DNA of 64,000 nt from Thiohalomonas denitrificans (GTDB lineage Bacteria > Pseudomonadota > Gammaproteobacteria > Thiohalomonadales > Thiohalomonadaceae). The translations under genes and the position numbers were made by a program. Positions 9,476-18,430 of this stretch are shown here, piece after piece. Position 1 is the first letter of the stretch, and each line of letters opens with the position of its first letter. A model generated the notes under the pieces. The model saw only the letters and a list, made by a program, of their open reading frames with translations, had not been told where the DNA came from and searched no databases. The DNA lies in contig NZ_FMWD01000006.1 of NCBI RefSeq assembly GCF_900102855.1, positions 223,416-287,415 on the forward strand, in the 5' to 3' direction.

Positions 9476-9546
9476 GTAGGTCGGCTTTCAGGCCGAAACG
9501 CGGCCAAGCCGAACACCGATAGGCGTCGGGCTGAAGCCCGACCTAC
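9476..9546. repeat. REP-like imperfect palindrome, copy 2
   Basis: GTAGGTCGGCTTTCAGGCCGA and TCGGGCTGAAGCCCGACCTA face each other across about 30 bases. Each arm can also fold by itself. This pairing is typical of REP/BIME elements. It abuts the kaiC stop codon and may attenuate or process the kaiC-kaiB transcript (inference). Confidence 0.8.
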
Positions 9547-9548
9547 AT

Positions 9549-11039
9549 CTAGACCTCGTACTGCTCGCCGATGATCACACCGCCATCGCTGAGCCGGTAC
9601 ATGTAGATGGCGTTATCGTGATTGCTGCCGCGCAGTTTCAACACATGGACCAGCCGCTTCACCCTCTGACCCCGCTCGACGTAGCGCAGCAGGACCACGG
9701 CGTCCACCACCGAACTGAGGCGCATGTCGGAGGTCGCCGTCTGCCCGAGCAGCTGTCCCTGGGTGGCGCCGAACACATCGGGATTGAGGTAAGGGGCCAC
9801 GCAGGTCACACTGCGGCTCTTGCAGAACTCGTTGAGCTGCACCATGAACTGGCGCACCTGTTCGCTGCTCAGCGTGGCGGACTCGAGACTGGAGATCGAG
9901 TCGAGGACGATGCGCCTCGCGCCGGTGGCCTCCACCGCCTCGGCAATGCCGTAGAGCACCTGGTCGGGGACGATGTCGATAAGCGGGATATCGATAAAGG
10001 TGAGCAAGCCGCTGCGCTCCAATGCCATCATATCCCAGCCATAGGACTCGCCGGTGCGACGGAGCTGAGCGCTGGGCTCCTCCAGGGCCACGTAGACACA
10101 GGGCTCCCCGGCGTCGATCCCGGCCTTGACGAAGTGCAGTGCGAAGGAGGTCTTGCCGGTACCGGTATTGCCGCTGATGAGGGCGATGTGCCCCTCGGGC
10201 AGGCCGCCGTCCAGAAGCGAGTCGAAGCCGGGGATCTCGAAGCGCTTGCGCACGTCCGCCCGGGTCGCGGTGAAGGAGCGGTCGACGGGTATCTTCGCGA
10301 ACACAGTGATACCGTCGGCGCCGATGGTGTACTGTATATTGCCGCTGCGGTAATGCGTACCGCGAAGCTTTCGGACCACGATCTTGCGCAGTGTCTCCTG
10401 CTGGCCGGGCGCCATGGAGAGGTCGATCACCCCATCGGCCACATACTCCTCCACCCCAAAGCGCGTTTGGCGCTTCCCGTCGCCGCGCTCCGCCGTAATC
10501 AGGGTGGTGACGCCGAGCGCCTTGAGTTCCAGGCAAAGGTTGTGGAAGAGGTTGCGAATGGCGCAGCTGCTGCCCAGACGCCCGAACAGATTGCCCATGC
10601 TGTCGACGGCCACCCGCTTGGCGCCGATGCGCTCCACGGCCGCGCGAATACGCGCGATGACGGGGGCGAGATCGTAGTGCTGGTCGAGCTCGACGGAGAG
10701 CGTCCGGTCCCCCATACCCGCATCGACGAAGGCGAGACGGCCCTCATCCACGAGCCGGCCATAGTCCCAGCCGAAGCCCCGGACGTTGGCCGCAATTTCG
10801 GCCGGCGGCTCCTCGAAGGTAACGAAGACCCCCGGTTGCCCGTAGCGGCTGATGCCGCGATAGATGAACTCGTTGACGAATACCGTCTTGCCGGTGCCGC
10901 TCTCACCGCTGATTAGCACGACGCGCCCGGCGGGGAGTCCCCCTTCGAGGGCACGGTCGAGCCCGGCGATGCCGGTCTCCATGCGCGGCAGATTCCCCCG
11001 GTGCGCGATTTTCGTCTCGGTGTTCTCTTGATCGTTCAT
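9549..11039 (-). CDS. kaiC: KaiC-like double-domain ATPase/autokinase
   Basis: The 496-residue protein has two tandem RecA-type KaiC domains. Walker A is GESGTGKT at residues 45-52 in CI and GNTGTGKT at 290-297 in CII. Both domains keep the paired catalytic glutamates (TFEEPPAE and ALEEPSAQ). The CII phosphorylation pair, Ser431-Thr432 in Synechococcus, aligns here with S442-S443, just before DAVVLLRYVE. The C-terminal tail is shorter than in cyanobacteria and lacks an obvious KaiA-binding segment, which agrees with the missing kaiA. It lies 51 bases after the large sensor gene and upstream of kaiB. It probably forms a hexamer with autokinase activity. Confidence 0.92.
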   Translation of the reverse strand: MNDQENTETKIAHRGNLPRMETGIAGLDRALEGGLPAGRVVLISGESGTGKTVFVNEFIYRGISRYGQPGVFVTFEEPPAEIAANVRGFGWDYGRLVDEGRLAFVDAGMGDRTLSVELDQHYDLAPVIARIRAAVERIGAKRVAVDSMGNLFGRLGSSCAIRNLFHNLCLELKALGVTTLITAERGDGKRQTRFGVEEYVADGVIDLSMAPGQQETLRKIVVRKLRGTHYRSGNIQYTIGADGITVFAKIPVDRSFTATRADVRKRFEIPGFDSLLDGGLPEGHIALISGNTGTGKTSFALHFVKAGIDAGEPCVYVALEEPSAQLRRTGESYGWDMMALERSGLLTFIDIPLIDIVPDQVLYGIAEAVEATGARRIVLDSISSLESATLSSEQVRQFMVQLNEFCKSRSVTCVAPYLNPDVFGATQGQLLGQTATSDMRLSSVVDAVVLLRYVERGQRVKRLVHVLKLRGSNHDNAIYMYRLSDGGVIIGEQYEV

Positions 11040-11090
11040 AGTTCATTGTCACCGGTTTTATCCCGCGTAGCCAGAGCCGCGTCTCATGCC

Positions 11091-14000
11091 TCAGGTGTCG
11101 GCCGCCATCCGGTTGTGTTCATATTCGACGAAGGCGCCGCGGATCTCCGCCTTCAACTCCTCATCGTTCCACGGCTTGGTGAGGAACTTGTACACCCAGC
11201 CCCGGTTCACCGCCTCGGTGATCACGTTCAGTTCGATGTAGTCGCTCAGGATCATGCGGATGGTGTGCGGATAGAGCCGCTTGACCCGGCTCAGCAGTTC
11301 GGTCCCCTTCATCTCCGGCATGCCTTGATCGCACAGGAGCACCTGGACCCGGTGCATGGCCATCAACTCGAAGGCCTCCTCGGGGGTAGTGGCGGTCAGC
11401 ACCCGATAACCCTGGCGGCGCAGCAGGCGCCGCAGGGCGCGGGTGATGTCGGGCTCATCGTCCACCGCGAGCAGGGTCGGCAGCTCCTCCTCGTCGAGGG
11501 CCGCCAGGTCGAGTCCACCCTCCCGCACCAGGTCGGCGGCCTCGCCCGGGGGCAGCGGGCGGCTGTAGAGGAAGCCCTGCATCTGGCTGCATCCGCGGTA
11601 GCGCAGATAACGCAGCTGCGCCTCGTTCTCGACCCCCTCGGCGATCACCGTCAGTCCGAGCCCCTTGGCCAGGGAGAGGATCGAGAGAACGATGGCGGCG
11701 TTGTGGGGATTGACGGTGATATCGTGGACAAAGGCCTTGTCGATTTTGACCTTGTCGAAGGGAAAGCGGTGCAGATAGCTGAGACTCGAGAAACCGGTGC
11801 CGAAGTCATCCAGCGCCAGCTGCACCCCTATCCCCTTCAGGCGCTGGAGCATCGCCGCCATCTCCTCGGGGCGCTCCATCATGGCGCTCTCGGTCAACTC
11901 GATCTCCAGGACGGCCGGCTCCAGACCGGTCTCCTCGATGATCGCGGTGACCGTCTCCACCAGGTCGCCGCGCACCATCTGTCGCGCCGAGATATTCACC
12001 GCCACGGTCAACGGCGGCATACCGGCCTGCCTCCACTGCACCGCCTGCCGGCAGGCACTCCTGAGCACCCATTCGCCGATAGGAATGATGAGTCCGGTCT
12101 CCTCCGCCAATGGGATGAAATCCGCCGGTGAAACCATGCCGAGTTCCGGGTGATGCCAACGCAGCAGGGCCTCGACCCCCACCACGGCTCCGGTATGCAG
12201 ATCGAGCTGGGGCTGGTAGTGCAGCGTCAACTCCTCCCGTTCGATGGCGCGCCGCAGTCCGCTCTCCAGACCCATGCGCTGCAGCAGCCGACTATTCAGC
12301 TCGGCGGTAAAGAACTGGAAGTTGTTGCGCCCCATCTCCTTGGCCTGGTACATGGCCGAATCGGCGTTTTTCAGCAGGGTCCCGCCGTCCCTTCCGTCCC
12401 GCGGATAGAGACTGGCGCCGATGCTGGCGGTGGCCTGGAATTCATGCCCCTCCATGAGTATGGGTTCGGAGAGGACGTGCAGCAGCCGCTCGGCCACCTG
12501 AGCCACATCCTCGGGCCGGCCGATATCGGGGAGGATCACCACGAATTCGTCGCCGCCGTAGCGGGCCACGGTGTCGCTGCTGTGCAGCACCGCTTCCAGC
12601 CGCTTGGCCACCCCCTGCAGCAGCTCGTCGCCGCGATCGTGCCCGAGGGTATCGTTGACCAGTTTGAAGCGGTCGATATCGAGGAACAGGAGCGCCGCAA
12701 GGCAGTCGTGACGCCGGGCATGGGCCAGGGCCTGGGCGAGCCGATCCTGCATCAGGTTGCGGTTGGGAAGGCCGGTCAGCAGGTCGAAGTTGGCCTGATA
12801 CTCCAGCTGCTCTTCGTAGCGCTTTCGATCGGTCACATCGTTGATGATGCCGACGTAGTGACCTACTGTGCCGTCGGCGTCCACCACCGGGGAGACGTGC
12901 AGTTCGTTCCAGAACAGGGAGCCATCGCTACGGTAGTTGCGCAGCAGCACGGCAGCCTCCTTGCCCCGCTTCAAGGCACTGTTGAGGGCGTGTATCCCCG
13001 GTTGGTCGCGGTCATCCCCGGCCAACAGGCCCGGATCGCGACCTATCATCTCTTCCTGGCTATAGCCGGTGATCTGGGTAAAGGCGGGATTGACGTAGAC
13101 GACACCGCGGTCTACGGCAGTGACCATAATGCCGTCATGGGCCGACTCAACCGCGCGGTTACGCACCTGCAGCACCGCCTCCGCCTGCTCCCGCGCCCGC
13201 CGCGTGCGCTGGCCGTGGATCCCGAAGGCCAGGTCGTCGGCCAGCTCGGCCAGCAGGCTCTGCTCCTCCGTATCGAAGGCGTCGGGCAGGTCGGCGTAGA
13301 TTTGGAGGGCGCCGATAACCTCGCCGTCGATGCGCAGCGGCAAAGCGATGGCCGAACGCAGATTATGCTCGCGGGCCGCCTCACGCCAGGGTCGGAATCC
13401 GGGCTCATCCAGACTGTCCCGGCAGATGGCAGGCTCGCCGGTGCGGATGGCGACCCCGGTCGGCCCGCTCCCCCGCTCGTCATCGCCCCAACCGACCCGC
13501 AGCCCCTCCAGATAGGCCTGCGCCGCCCCGGCGCGGGCGATCGGCTCGACGCTCCTGTCGGCATCCTCCTGCCGATAGCCGACCCAGGCCAGGCGGTAAC
13601 CGCCGATGTCCGCCAGACGGCCACAAAAGGCCTCCAGCAGCTCCTGCTCGCTTGCCGCACGCACCAGGGCCTGGTTGCACTCGCTGAGCACCGATTGGGT
13701 ACGGTTGAGACGCAGCAGGCGCACCTCCTGATGTCGCAGCTCGGTCACGTCGTAGAGCGTCACCAGCCAGCAGGGGTCACCCAGCCACTCCAGCTCCACC
13801 GCGTGCATCTCGGCGACGACGGCGGGTTTGCCGGGCCGCGTCACGTACACCTCGGTGCGCTCCTCGGCCGCTAGCGGTAACCCGAAGGCGTTGTCGACCA
13901 GGCGGCGATCGAACAGCGCCTCGGCAGCGGGATTGGCGAAACGGACCCCGCCCTCCCGGTCGACCACCAGTACGGCATTGGGGTTAGTGTCGACCAGCCG

Positions 14001-16964
14001 GAGCAGGCGCTCCTCGCCGCGCACCAGGTCGGCTGCCGCCTGCTCGCGCTCGGCGCGGGCCCGCAGCGAGACGATCCCGAAGGCCAGGTCGCCGGCCAGG
14101 TCCCGCAGCAGCTCCATCTCCGCCTCGTCGAAGGCATCGGGCTCGCCGGCATAGATGAGCAAGGCCCCGAAGTTCTCGCCGCCCCCCGAGAGCGGCAGGC
14201 CGGCCACCGAGCGGTAGCCCCGCTTCAGCGCCTCCACCCGCCAGGGGGCGAAGCGGGGGTCACTGCCGGCGAAGCGGACCACCTTCGGCTCGCCCGTGAC
14301 GATGGCGCGACCGGCGGGACCGCGGCCGCTCGGCTCGTCGCTCCAGGTCACCTTGACGGTATCCAGGTATCCCGCCTCAAATCCGGCGTGGGCCCGCGGG
14401 GGCACGTTCTTCTGTTCGTCGTTCTCGGCATAGCCGATCCAGGCCATGCGGTACCCGCCCACCTCCACCACCTGCTCGCAGACCCTCCGCAGCAGCCCCT
14501 GTTCATCTTCGGCATGGATCAGCGCCTCGTTGCAGGCGCTCAAGGTACGTAGGGCGCGATTGGCACGCTGCAGGGAGGCCTCCATTCCCCGGCGCGCCAG
14601 GGCACTGCTCACCAGGTCGGCGACTAGTTGCAGCAGGCGCAGGTCCTCGGTGTGCCAGGTCGTCTTACGGCGTACCGCGTCGAAGCCGATGAACCCCACC
14701 ATCTCCCCGCCGGCCATGACCGACACCAACGCCAGGGACTGAACGTCCTGCGCCCGTAGCGTGTCGCGCTCCGGGCCATCGGGCAGGCCGGCCACATCGC
14801 CGATATGGAAGCGCCCGTGGGCCCGCAGTTCGCCCAGGGACCACTCGAACGGTGCCGTGGGCAGGTGCTGGAAGTTCTCGCGTAGCGGCGTAATCCCGGC
14901 ATTGCACCACTCGTGGGTGTTGCTCATCCGTTCGCCATCGCGCTCGAACAGGAACAGGTAGCTGCGGTCGCCCCCAGCCAATTCGCCCACGGCGGCAAGG
15001 GTCCGCTCGATGGCGCCGTCGAGCGCCTCGCCCGGGTTCTCCACGAAATCCCGCGAGGCGGAGGCCAGCGTGGTCTCCAGGGCGACGCGACGCTGCAGCC
15101 GCTCCTCCTGGCGACGCAGTTCCGTGACGTCGGTGCCGTAGAGGTTGGCGTATCCCGCCTCGGCGATGGGCGTCACAACGAACAAAAAGCAGACCTCCCC
15201 GGAGGTCTGCTCGAACCGCTGCGGCTGCCCCCGGACGAGCGCCTCGCGCACCGCGGCCTGCCACTCGGGCGGCACCGGAGCGCCGCCCCGTACGCCGGCG
15301 GCCTCCAGCAGCGGGTCGGTCGCGGGGTTGGCCAGCAGCAGGGTGCCGTCGGCGGCGACCCGCGCAATCGGGTAGGGATTCTCCTTCGGAAAGCGGGCGA
15401 AGCTCTCGACCTGTTCGGCAGCCTCTCGCTCGTCAGTGATATCCTCACCGACGCCCTGGTACTCCAGCAGCCTGCCCTCGGCATCGAACAGGGCGCGGTT
15501 GGTCCAGCGCTGCCAGCGTATTGCGCCCTTGGCATCGAACACCCGGTTCTCGACGTTCATGGTGGGGTTGTCCGGCGTCAGCGAACGCAGCCGCTGAGCC
15601 AACTCTTCGCGATCTTCCGCCGGGATCAGCGGCAGGAAGCTGCGACCGACCAGTTCATCCCGTGTCTTGCCAGAGTAGCGGCAAAAACTTTCGCTGACGT
15701 AGGTGATCGTGCCGTCGGCACGCCAGCGGCAGACCATGCCCGGCATATCCTCGAGGATAGAGTGGTAGAATGCCTCCCGCTCCGCCAGAGCGGCGCGGCT
15801 GCGCCGATCGGCGAGTGCCGCCGAGAGCTGGTCGGCTACCGCTTCCAGCAGTCTCTTCTCCTCACGCAGGAAAGGTCCGTGATCGGCGGGGGGCCGCGCC
15901 TCCCGGTAGACGACCTCGATATCGCCAACCGTTGCGCCGTCCAGCCGGAGGGGGGCGCGCCGAAGCCAGGACGTCTCGACAAACCCCGTAGAGGCGTAGT
16001 CGCGCCCCTCAAAGCGAATGCGCGCCTCGGTAATGTCCGGGTATTGGTGGGCGGCGCGCAGCCGGGAGACGATCTCTCCGAACAGATCCTCCAGCGGCAG
16101 GTCGCCGGGGGCAGTCAGGTTGGCGACCGCGTACAGGCAGTTCAGCTCCTTGAGCCGTTCTGCCATCTCCCCGGCCTGGCGTGCCAGCTCGGCCTGAGCC
16201 GCCTTTTCGCCGCGCAAGTCGCGCAGGCTCGCCACCCAGCCATCCTGGTTGCCATCCTCATCGCGCACAGCAGACAGGCACAGATAGACCGGGATCAGCG
16301 TGCCGTCCTTGTGGCGGCGCAGCGTCTCCCCCTCCCAGTTCGTCGGACTCTCCAGAAGTGCCTGGATTTCATCTGCCGCACCCTCCGGCGAGAGCAGTTC
16401 CAGCGTGCGGCCCCGAAGTTCATCGGCGCGATAACCCAACAGGGCCTCAAAGGCCGGATTGACGTAGTTGATGCGGTACATGGCATCGATGGTGATGAAC
16501 GCCTCGCGGCCCTCGTGAAGCGCCTGACGGAGTTGACGCAGGCGACTCTGCTCCCGCCGCGCTGCCGTGACATCGACCAGAATATGGACGGCGTAGCTGC
16601 CTTCACCGCAGTGGACCGGGTAGCCACGGGAGAGAAAGACGTTGCCCGCGCTGTCGGTGAATTCGTCCTCGCTTGCCTCCACGCCGCCCTGTTCAATAGC
16701 CTGCCGACAGCCGGGCAGGGGCCCTTCCCGCAACGGAAATACCTCCCAGTAGGGCCGGCCCAGGCACGCCTCGGCGTCCAGACGGGAGCGTTTGCAATAG
16801 GCGGGATTGGCGTAGACGACCCGGTAATTGCGGTCATGGACAAAAACCGCATCCGCGACCGCATCGAACACGGTCATCCAGTCCATCCTTGTGGGCGGGG
16901 CGTGTGCCGGATTGTCGAGAAGTGCCATGTCGAGTATCTCATCTCCTTGCCGTCCGTGATTCAC
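11091..16964 (-). CDS. multi-PAS/GAF diguanylate cyclase-phosphodiesterase with C-terminal receiver
   Basis: The 1957-residue signalling protein has this approximate order: PAS 20-135, PAS 140-260, GAF 275-390, PAS 395-515, PAS-like 525-620, GAF 640-790, GAF 805-960, PAS 975-1075, GAF 1085-1240, PAS 1255-1375, GGDEF about 1390-1550, EAL 1560-1815 and REC 1830-1957. The GGDEF motif is intact at 1470-1474. Its inhibitory I-site is altered (HSSD instead of RxxD). EAL is intact at 1598-1600, with the DDFGTGFSS metal loop present. The receiver keeps its acidic pocket (D1835) and acceptor D1879. It should make and degrade c-di-GMP under sensory and phosphorelay control. No membrane segment is seen. 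The GTG start at 16964 is uncertain; an ATG at 16928 is an alternative. Confidence 0.9.
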   Translation of the reverse strand: MNHGRQGDEILDMALLDNPAHAPPTRMDWMTVFDAVADAVFVHDRNYRVVYANPAYCKRSRLDAEACLGRPYWEVFPLREGPLPGCRQAIEQGGVEASEDEFTDSAGNVFLSRGYPVHCGEGSYAVHILVDVTAARREQSRLRQLRQALHEGREAFITIDAMYRINYVNPAFEALLGYRADELRGRTLELLSPEGAADEIQALLESPTNWEGETLRRHKDGTLIPVYLCLSAVRDEDGNQDGWVASLRDLRGEKAAQAELARQAGEMAERLKELNCLYAVANLTAPGDLPLEDLFGEIVSRLRAAHQYPDITEARIRFEGRDYASTGFVETSWLRRAPLRLDGATVGDIEVVYREARPPADHGPFLREEKRLLEAVADQLSAALADRRSRAALAEREAFYHSILEDMPGMVCRWRADGTITYVSESFCRYSGKTRDELVGRSFLPLIPAEDREELAQRLRSLTPDNPTMNVENRVFDAKGAIRWQRWTNRALFDAEGRLLEYQGVGEDITDEREAAEQVESFARFPKENPYPIARVAADGTLLLANPATDPLLEAAGVRGGAPVPPEWQAAVREALVRGQPQRFEQTSGEVCFLFVVTPIAEAGYANLYGTDVTELRRQEERLQRRVALETTLASASRDFVENPGEALDGAIERTLAAVGELAGGDRSYLFLFERDGERMSNTHEWCNAGITPLRENFQHLPTAPFEWSLGELRAHGRFHIGDVAGLPDGPERDTLRAQDVQSLALVSVMAGGEMVGFIGFDAVRRKTTWHTEDLRLLQLVADLVSSALARRGMEASLQRANRALRTLSACNEALIHAEDEQGLLRRVCEQVVEVGGYRMAWIGYAENDEQKNVPPRAHAGFEAGYLDTVKVTWSDEPSGRGPAGRAIVTGEPKVVRFAGSDPRFAPWRVEALKRGYRSVAGLPLSGGGENFGALLIYAGEPDAFDEAEMELLRDLAGDLAFGIVSLRARAEREQAAADLVRGEERLLRLVDTNPNAVLVVDREGGVRFANPAAEALFDRRLVDNAFGLPLAAEERTEVYVTRPGKPAVVAEMHAVELEWLGDPCWLVTLYDVTELRHQEVRLLRLNRTQSVLSECNQALVRAASEQELLEAFCGRLADIGGYRLAWVGYRQEDADRSVEPIARAGAAQAYLEGLRVGWGDDERGSGPTGVAIRTGEPAICRDSLDEPGFRPWREAAREHNLRSAIALPLRIDGEVIGALQIYADLPDAFDTEEQSLLAELADDLAFGIHGQRTRRAREQAEAVLQVRNRAVESAHDGIMVTAVDRGVVYVNPAFTQITGYSQEEMIGRDPGLLAGDDRDQPGIHALNSALKRGKEAAVLLRNYRSDGSLFWNELHVSPVVDADGTVGHYVGIINDVTDRKRYEEQLEYQANFDLLTGLPNRNLMQDRLAQALAHARRHDCLAALLFLDIDRFKLVNDTLGHDRGDELLQGVAKRLEAVLHSSDTVARYGGDEFVVILPDIGRPEDVAQVAERLLHVLSEPILMEGHEFQATASIGASLYPRDGRDGGTLLKNADSAMYQAKEMGRNNFQFFTAELNSRLLQRMGLESGLRRAIEREELTLHYQPQLDLHTGAVVGVEALLRWHHPELGMVSPADFIPLAEETGLIIPIGEWVLRSACRQAVQWRQAGMPPLTVAVNISARQMVRGDLVETVTAIIEETGLEPAVLEIELTESAMMERPEEMAAMLQRLKGIGVQLALDDFGTGFSSLSYLHRFPFDKVKIDKAFVHDITVNPHNAAIVLSILSLAKGLGLTVIAEGVENEAQLRYLRYRGCSQMQGFLYSRPLPPGEAADLVREGGLDLAALDEEELPTLLAVDDEPDITRALRRLLRRQGYRVLTATTPEEAFELMAMHRVQVLLCDQGMPEMKGTELLSRVKRLYPHTIRMILSDYIELNVITEAVNRGWVYKFLTKPWNDEELKAEIRGAFVEYEHNRMAADT

Positions 16965-17369
16965 GCCCCGCCCCGATACGACGTGCCGAATGCAGCGTGA
17001 CAGCTTCTGGACCCTGTTATCCGGGAAGCGGGAGAGAGTGTCAAGGAGTGCCTTGAGGGGCTAAAAGCCTTATGGTTAACGTGGGTAACCTGCTGATGTA
17101 GTAGGCAGCTTTACCGAAAAGCCGCTGCCCAATCGGGCCGTATTCCCTGTCGCGGTGGCTGAAGCTGTTCCCGATCGGATGTGCGAGGCCTGACAACAGG
17201 GGCAGCGTTTGGCGACATGATGGGGCAAAGGGTGTATTTGATGCCGGATCCGCTGGTGACATCGCCCGGATACACGACCAGACACTTACCAGAGCGCCGA
17301 CATCGGTTCAAAAAGCCGAAAACCGTCAAGGGCCCTTGCAGCCCCCGCTGCCGGGGCAAATACAGAGGA
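16965..17369. other. intergenic region without a recognisable gene
   Basis: About 400 bases separate the DUF59 stop from the sensor start. Short open frames on both strands show no domain, ribosome site or plausible codon pattern. The promoter of the sensor-kaiC-kaiB operon should lie here, but I cannot point to convincing -35/-10 boxes. Confidence 0.5.
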
Positions 17370-17675
17370 TCACCATCCGAGTTGCCGCCGTGCCGACTCG
17401 CTCATGCGTTCCGGTGACCAGGGCGGGTCCCAGACCAGTTCGACCTCGACGTCCCGCACCTGGGGCAGTTTCAGAAGTGCCTCGCGTACCTGATCCGCCA
17501 GCATCGCACTCACGGGACAGGCGGGCGTGGTCATGGTCATGCGGACCTGCAGATCGCCTTCCTCACTCGCCAGCACGTCATAGATGAGCCCGAGGTCGTA
17601 GATATTGACGCCGACCTCGGGGTCGATCACCTCGCGCAACGCACTTTCCAACTTTTCACGGTCAACGCCAGCCAT
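17370..17675 (-). CDS. DUF59 / metal-sulfur cluster assembly protein (SufT/PaaD-like)
   Basis: The 101-residue DUF59 (MIP18-family) domain protein shows IDPEVGVNIYDLGLIY near the N-terminus. The conserved cysteine in TTPACP follows, then VEVELVWDPPWSPERMSE near the end. Members promote Fe-S cluster assembly or delivery; PaaD and SufT are examples. It is the intact counterpart of the broken copy at 8607-8901. Both end with the same PPWSPERMSE block, so the two are duplicates bracketing the kai block. A possible link to Fe-S loading of the molybdoenzyme or Rieske proteins is speculation. Confidence 0.88.
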   Translation of the reverse strand: MAGVDREKLESALREVIDPEVGVNIYDLGLIYDVLASEEGDLQVRMTMTTPACPVSAMLADQVREALLKLPQVRDVEVELVWDPPWSPERMSESARRQLGW

Positions 17676-17786
17676 GCAGACTCCTCAAGACATGATACCA
17701 ACACGAGCACCAGCCCGTGTGAGTACCATACCGCAGTGTTCGATCGGATACCGATACCGGCGTCCAGGGAACCGGCCCATCACTTC

Positions 17787-18395
17787 TCAACCGCTGCCGC
17801 TTTTCGGTTCCTTTGGCAGCGAACGGTTATCCGCTCTCTCCGAGCTCTGCCCGGCCTTTTCGGGAACTTCCCAGAGATAAATCGTGCTGCCTCCTACAGA
17901 CCTGGTCTCCAGCGGTTGCCAATCACCCATGTCGAACGCGTGCGACACCACCCGCGTACCGGGCTTGAGTTCGTCGAGCAATTTGGGACGCAGCCGATCA
18001 TTGACGGAGCCCAGCAGATAGAGGGTTACGACGGTCGCTTCACCGATGTCAGCATCGAACAGATCCTGCTGAATGAAACGGACCCTGTCCTCGACACCGG
18101 CTACCCTGGCGTTTTCCCGGCTCTCGGCGATCCGGGCCGGGTCGATGTCGATGCCCACCGCTCGCGCGCCGAACTGCTCGGCAGCGGTGATCACGATGCG
18201 ACCATCACCCGACCCCAGGTCGTACAGCACATCATCCTCGGTAACCCCTGCGATACTCAGCATCTCATCCACTACCGACTGGGGTGTCGGTACATAGGGC
18301 ACGTCCAGGTTGTCAGCCCACTGGGCAGTGAGCGGCTGGGACAACATCGCCAGCAATAGTAGGGCGAGGCTGCAATGACGGGCTCGAATGCTCAT
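17787..18395 (-). CDS. exported SAM-dependent methyltransferase-fold protein
   Basis: The 202-residue protein starts at 18395, fixed by an AGGAGG ribosome site. The N-terminus is a classical Sec signal peptide (ALLLLAMLSQPLTAQ). A class I methyltransferase fold follows: motif I YDLGSGDGRIV, an acidic motif (VGIDIDPARI) and NARVAGVEDRVRFI. The SAM-binding residues look intact, although the protein should be exported to a compartment with little SAM. Similar exported methyltransferases are seen in many Proteobacteria, often without known function. A folded precursor acting before export, or another ligand, are alternatives. Confidence 0.8.
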   Translation of the reverse strand: MSIRARHCSLALLLLAMLSQPLTAQWADNLDVPYVPTPQSVVDEMLSIAGVTEDDVLYDLGSGDGRIVITAAEQFGARAVGIDIDPARIAESRENARVAGVEDRVRFIQQDLFDADIGEATVVTLYLLGSVNDRLRPKLLDELKPGTRVVSHAFDMGDWQPLETRSVGGSTIYLWEVPEKAGQSSERADNRSLPKEPKSGSG

Positions 18396-18430
18396 TCGCG
18401 CTCCTCCTGGAAGCAATGGTCAGATTCCGT

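Noticed and set aside
9122..16964. A complete cyanobacterial-type clock
   Set aside because: No kaiA, sasA or rpaA homologue is seen in the window, so only a kaiBC system is claimed.
14913..17000. 695-codon plus-strand frame opposite the large sensor
   Set aside because: The minus strand encodes clear PAS and GAF domains; the plus frame is an artefact of high-GC third positions. The same holds for 12150-13874 and 11001-12131.
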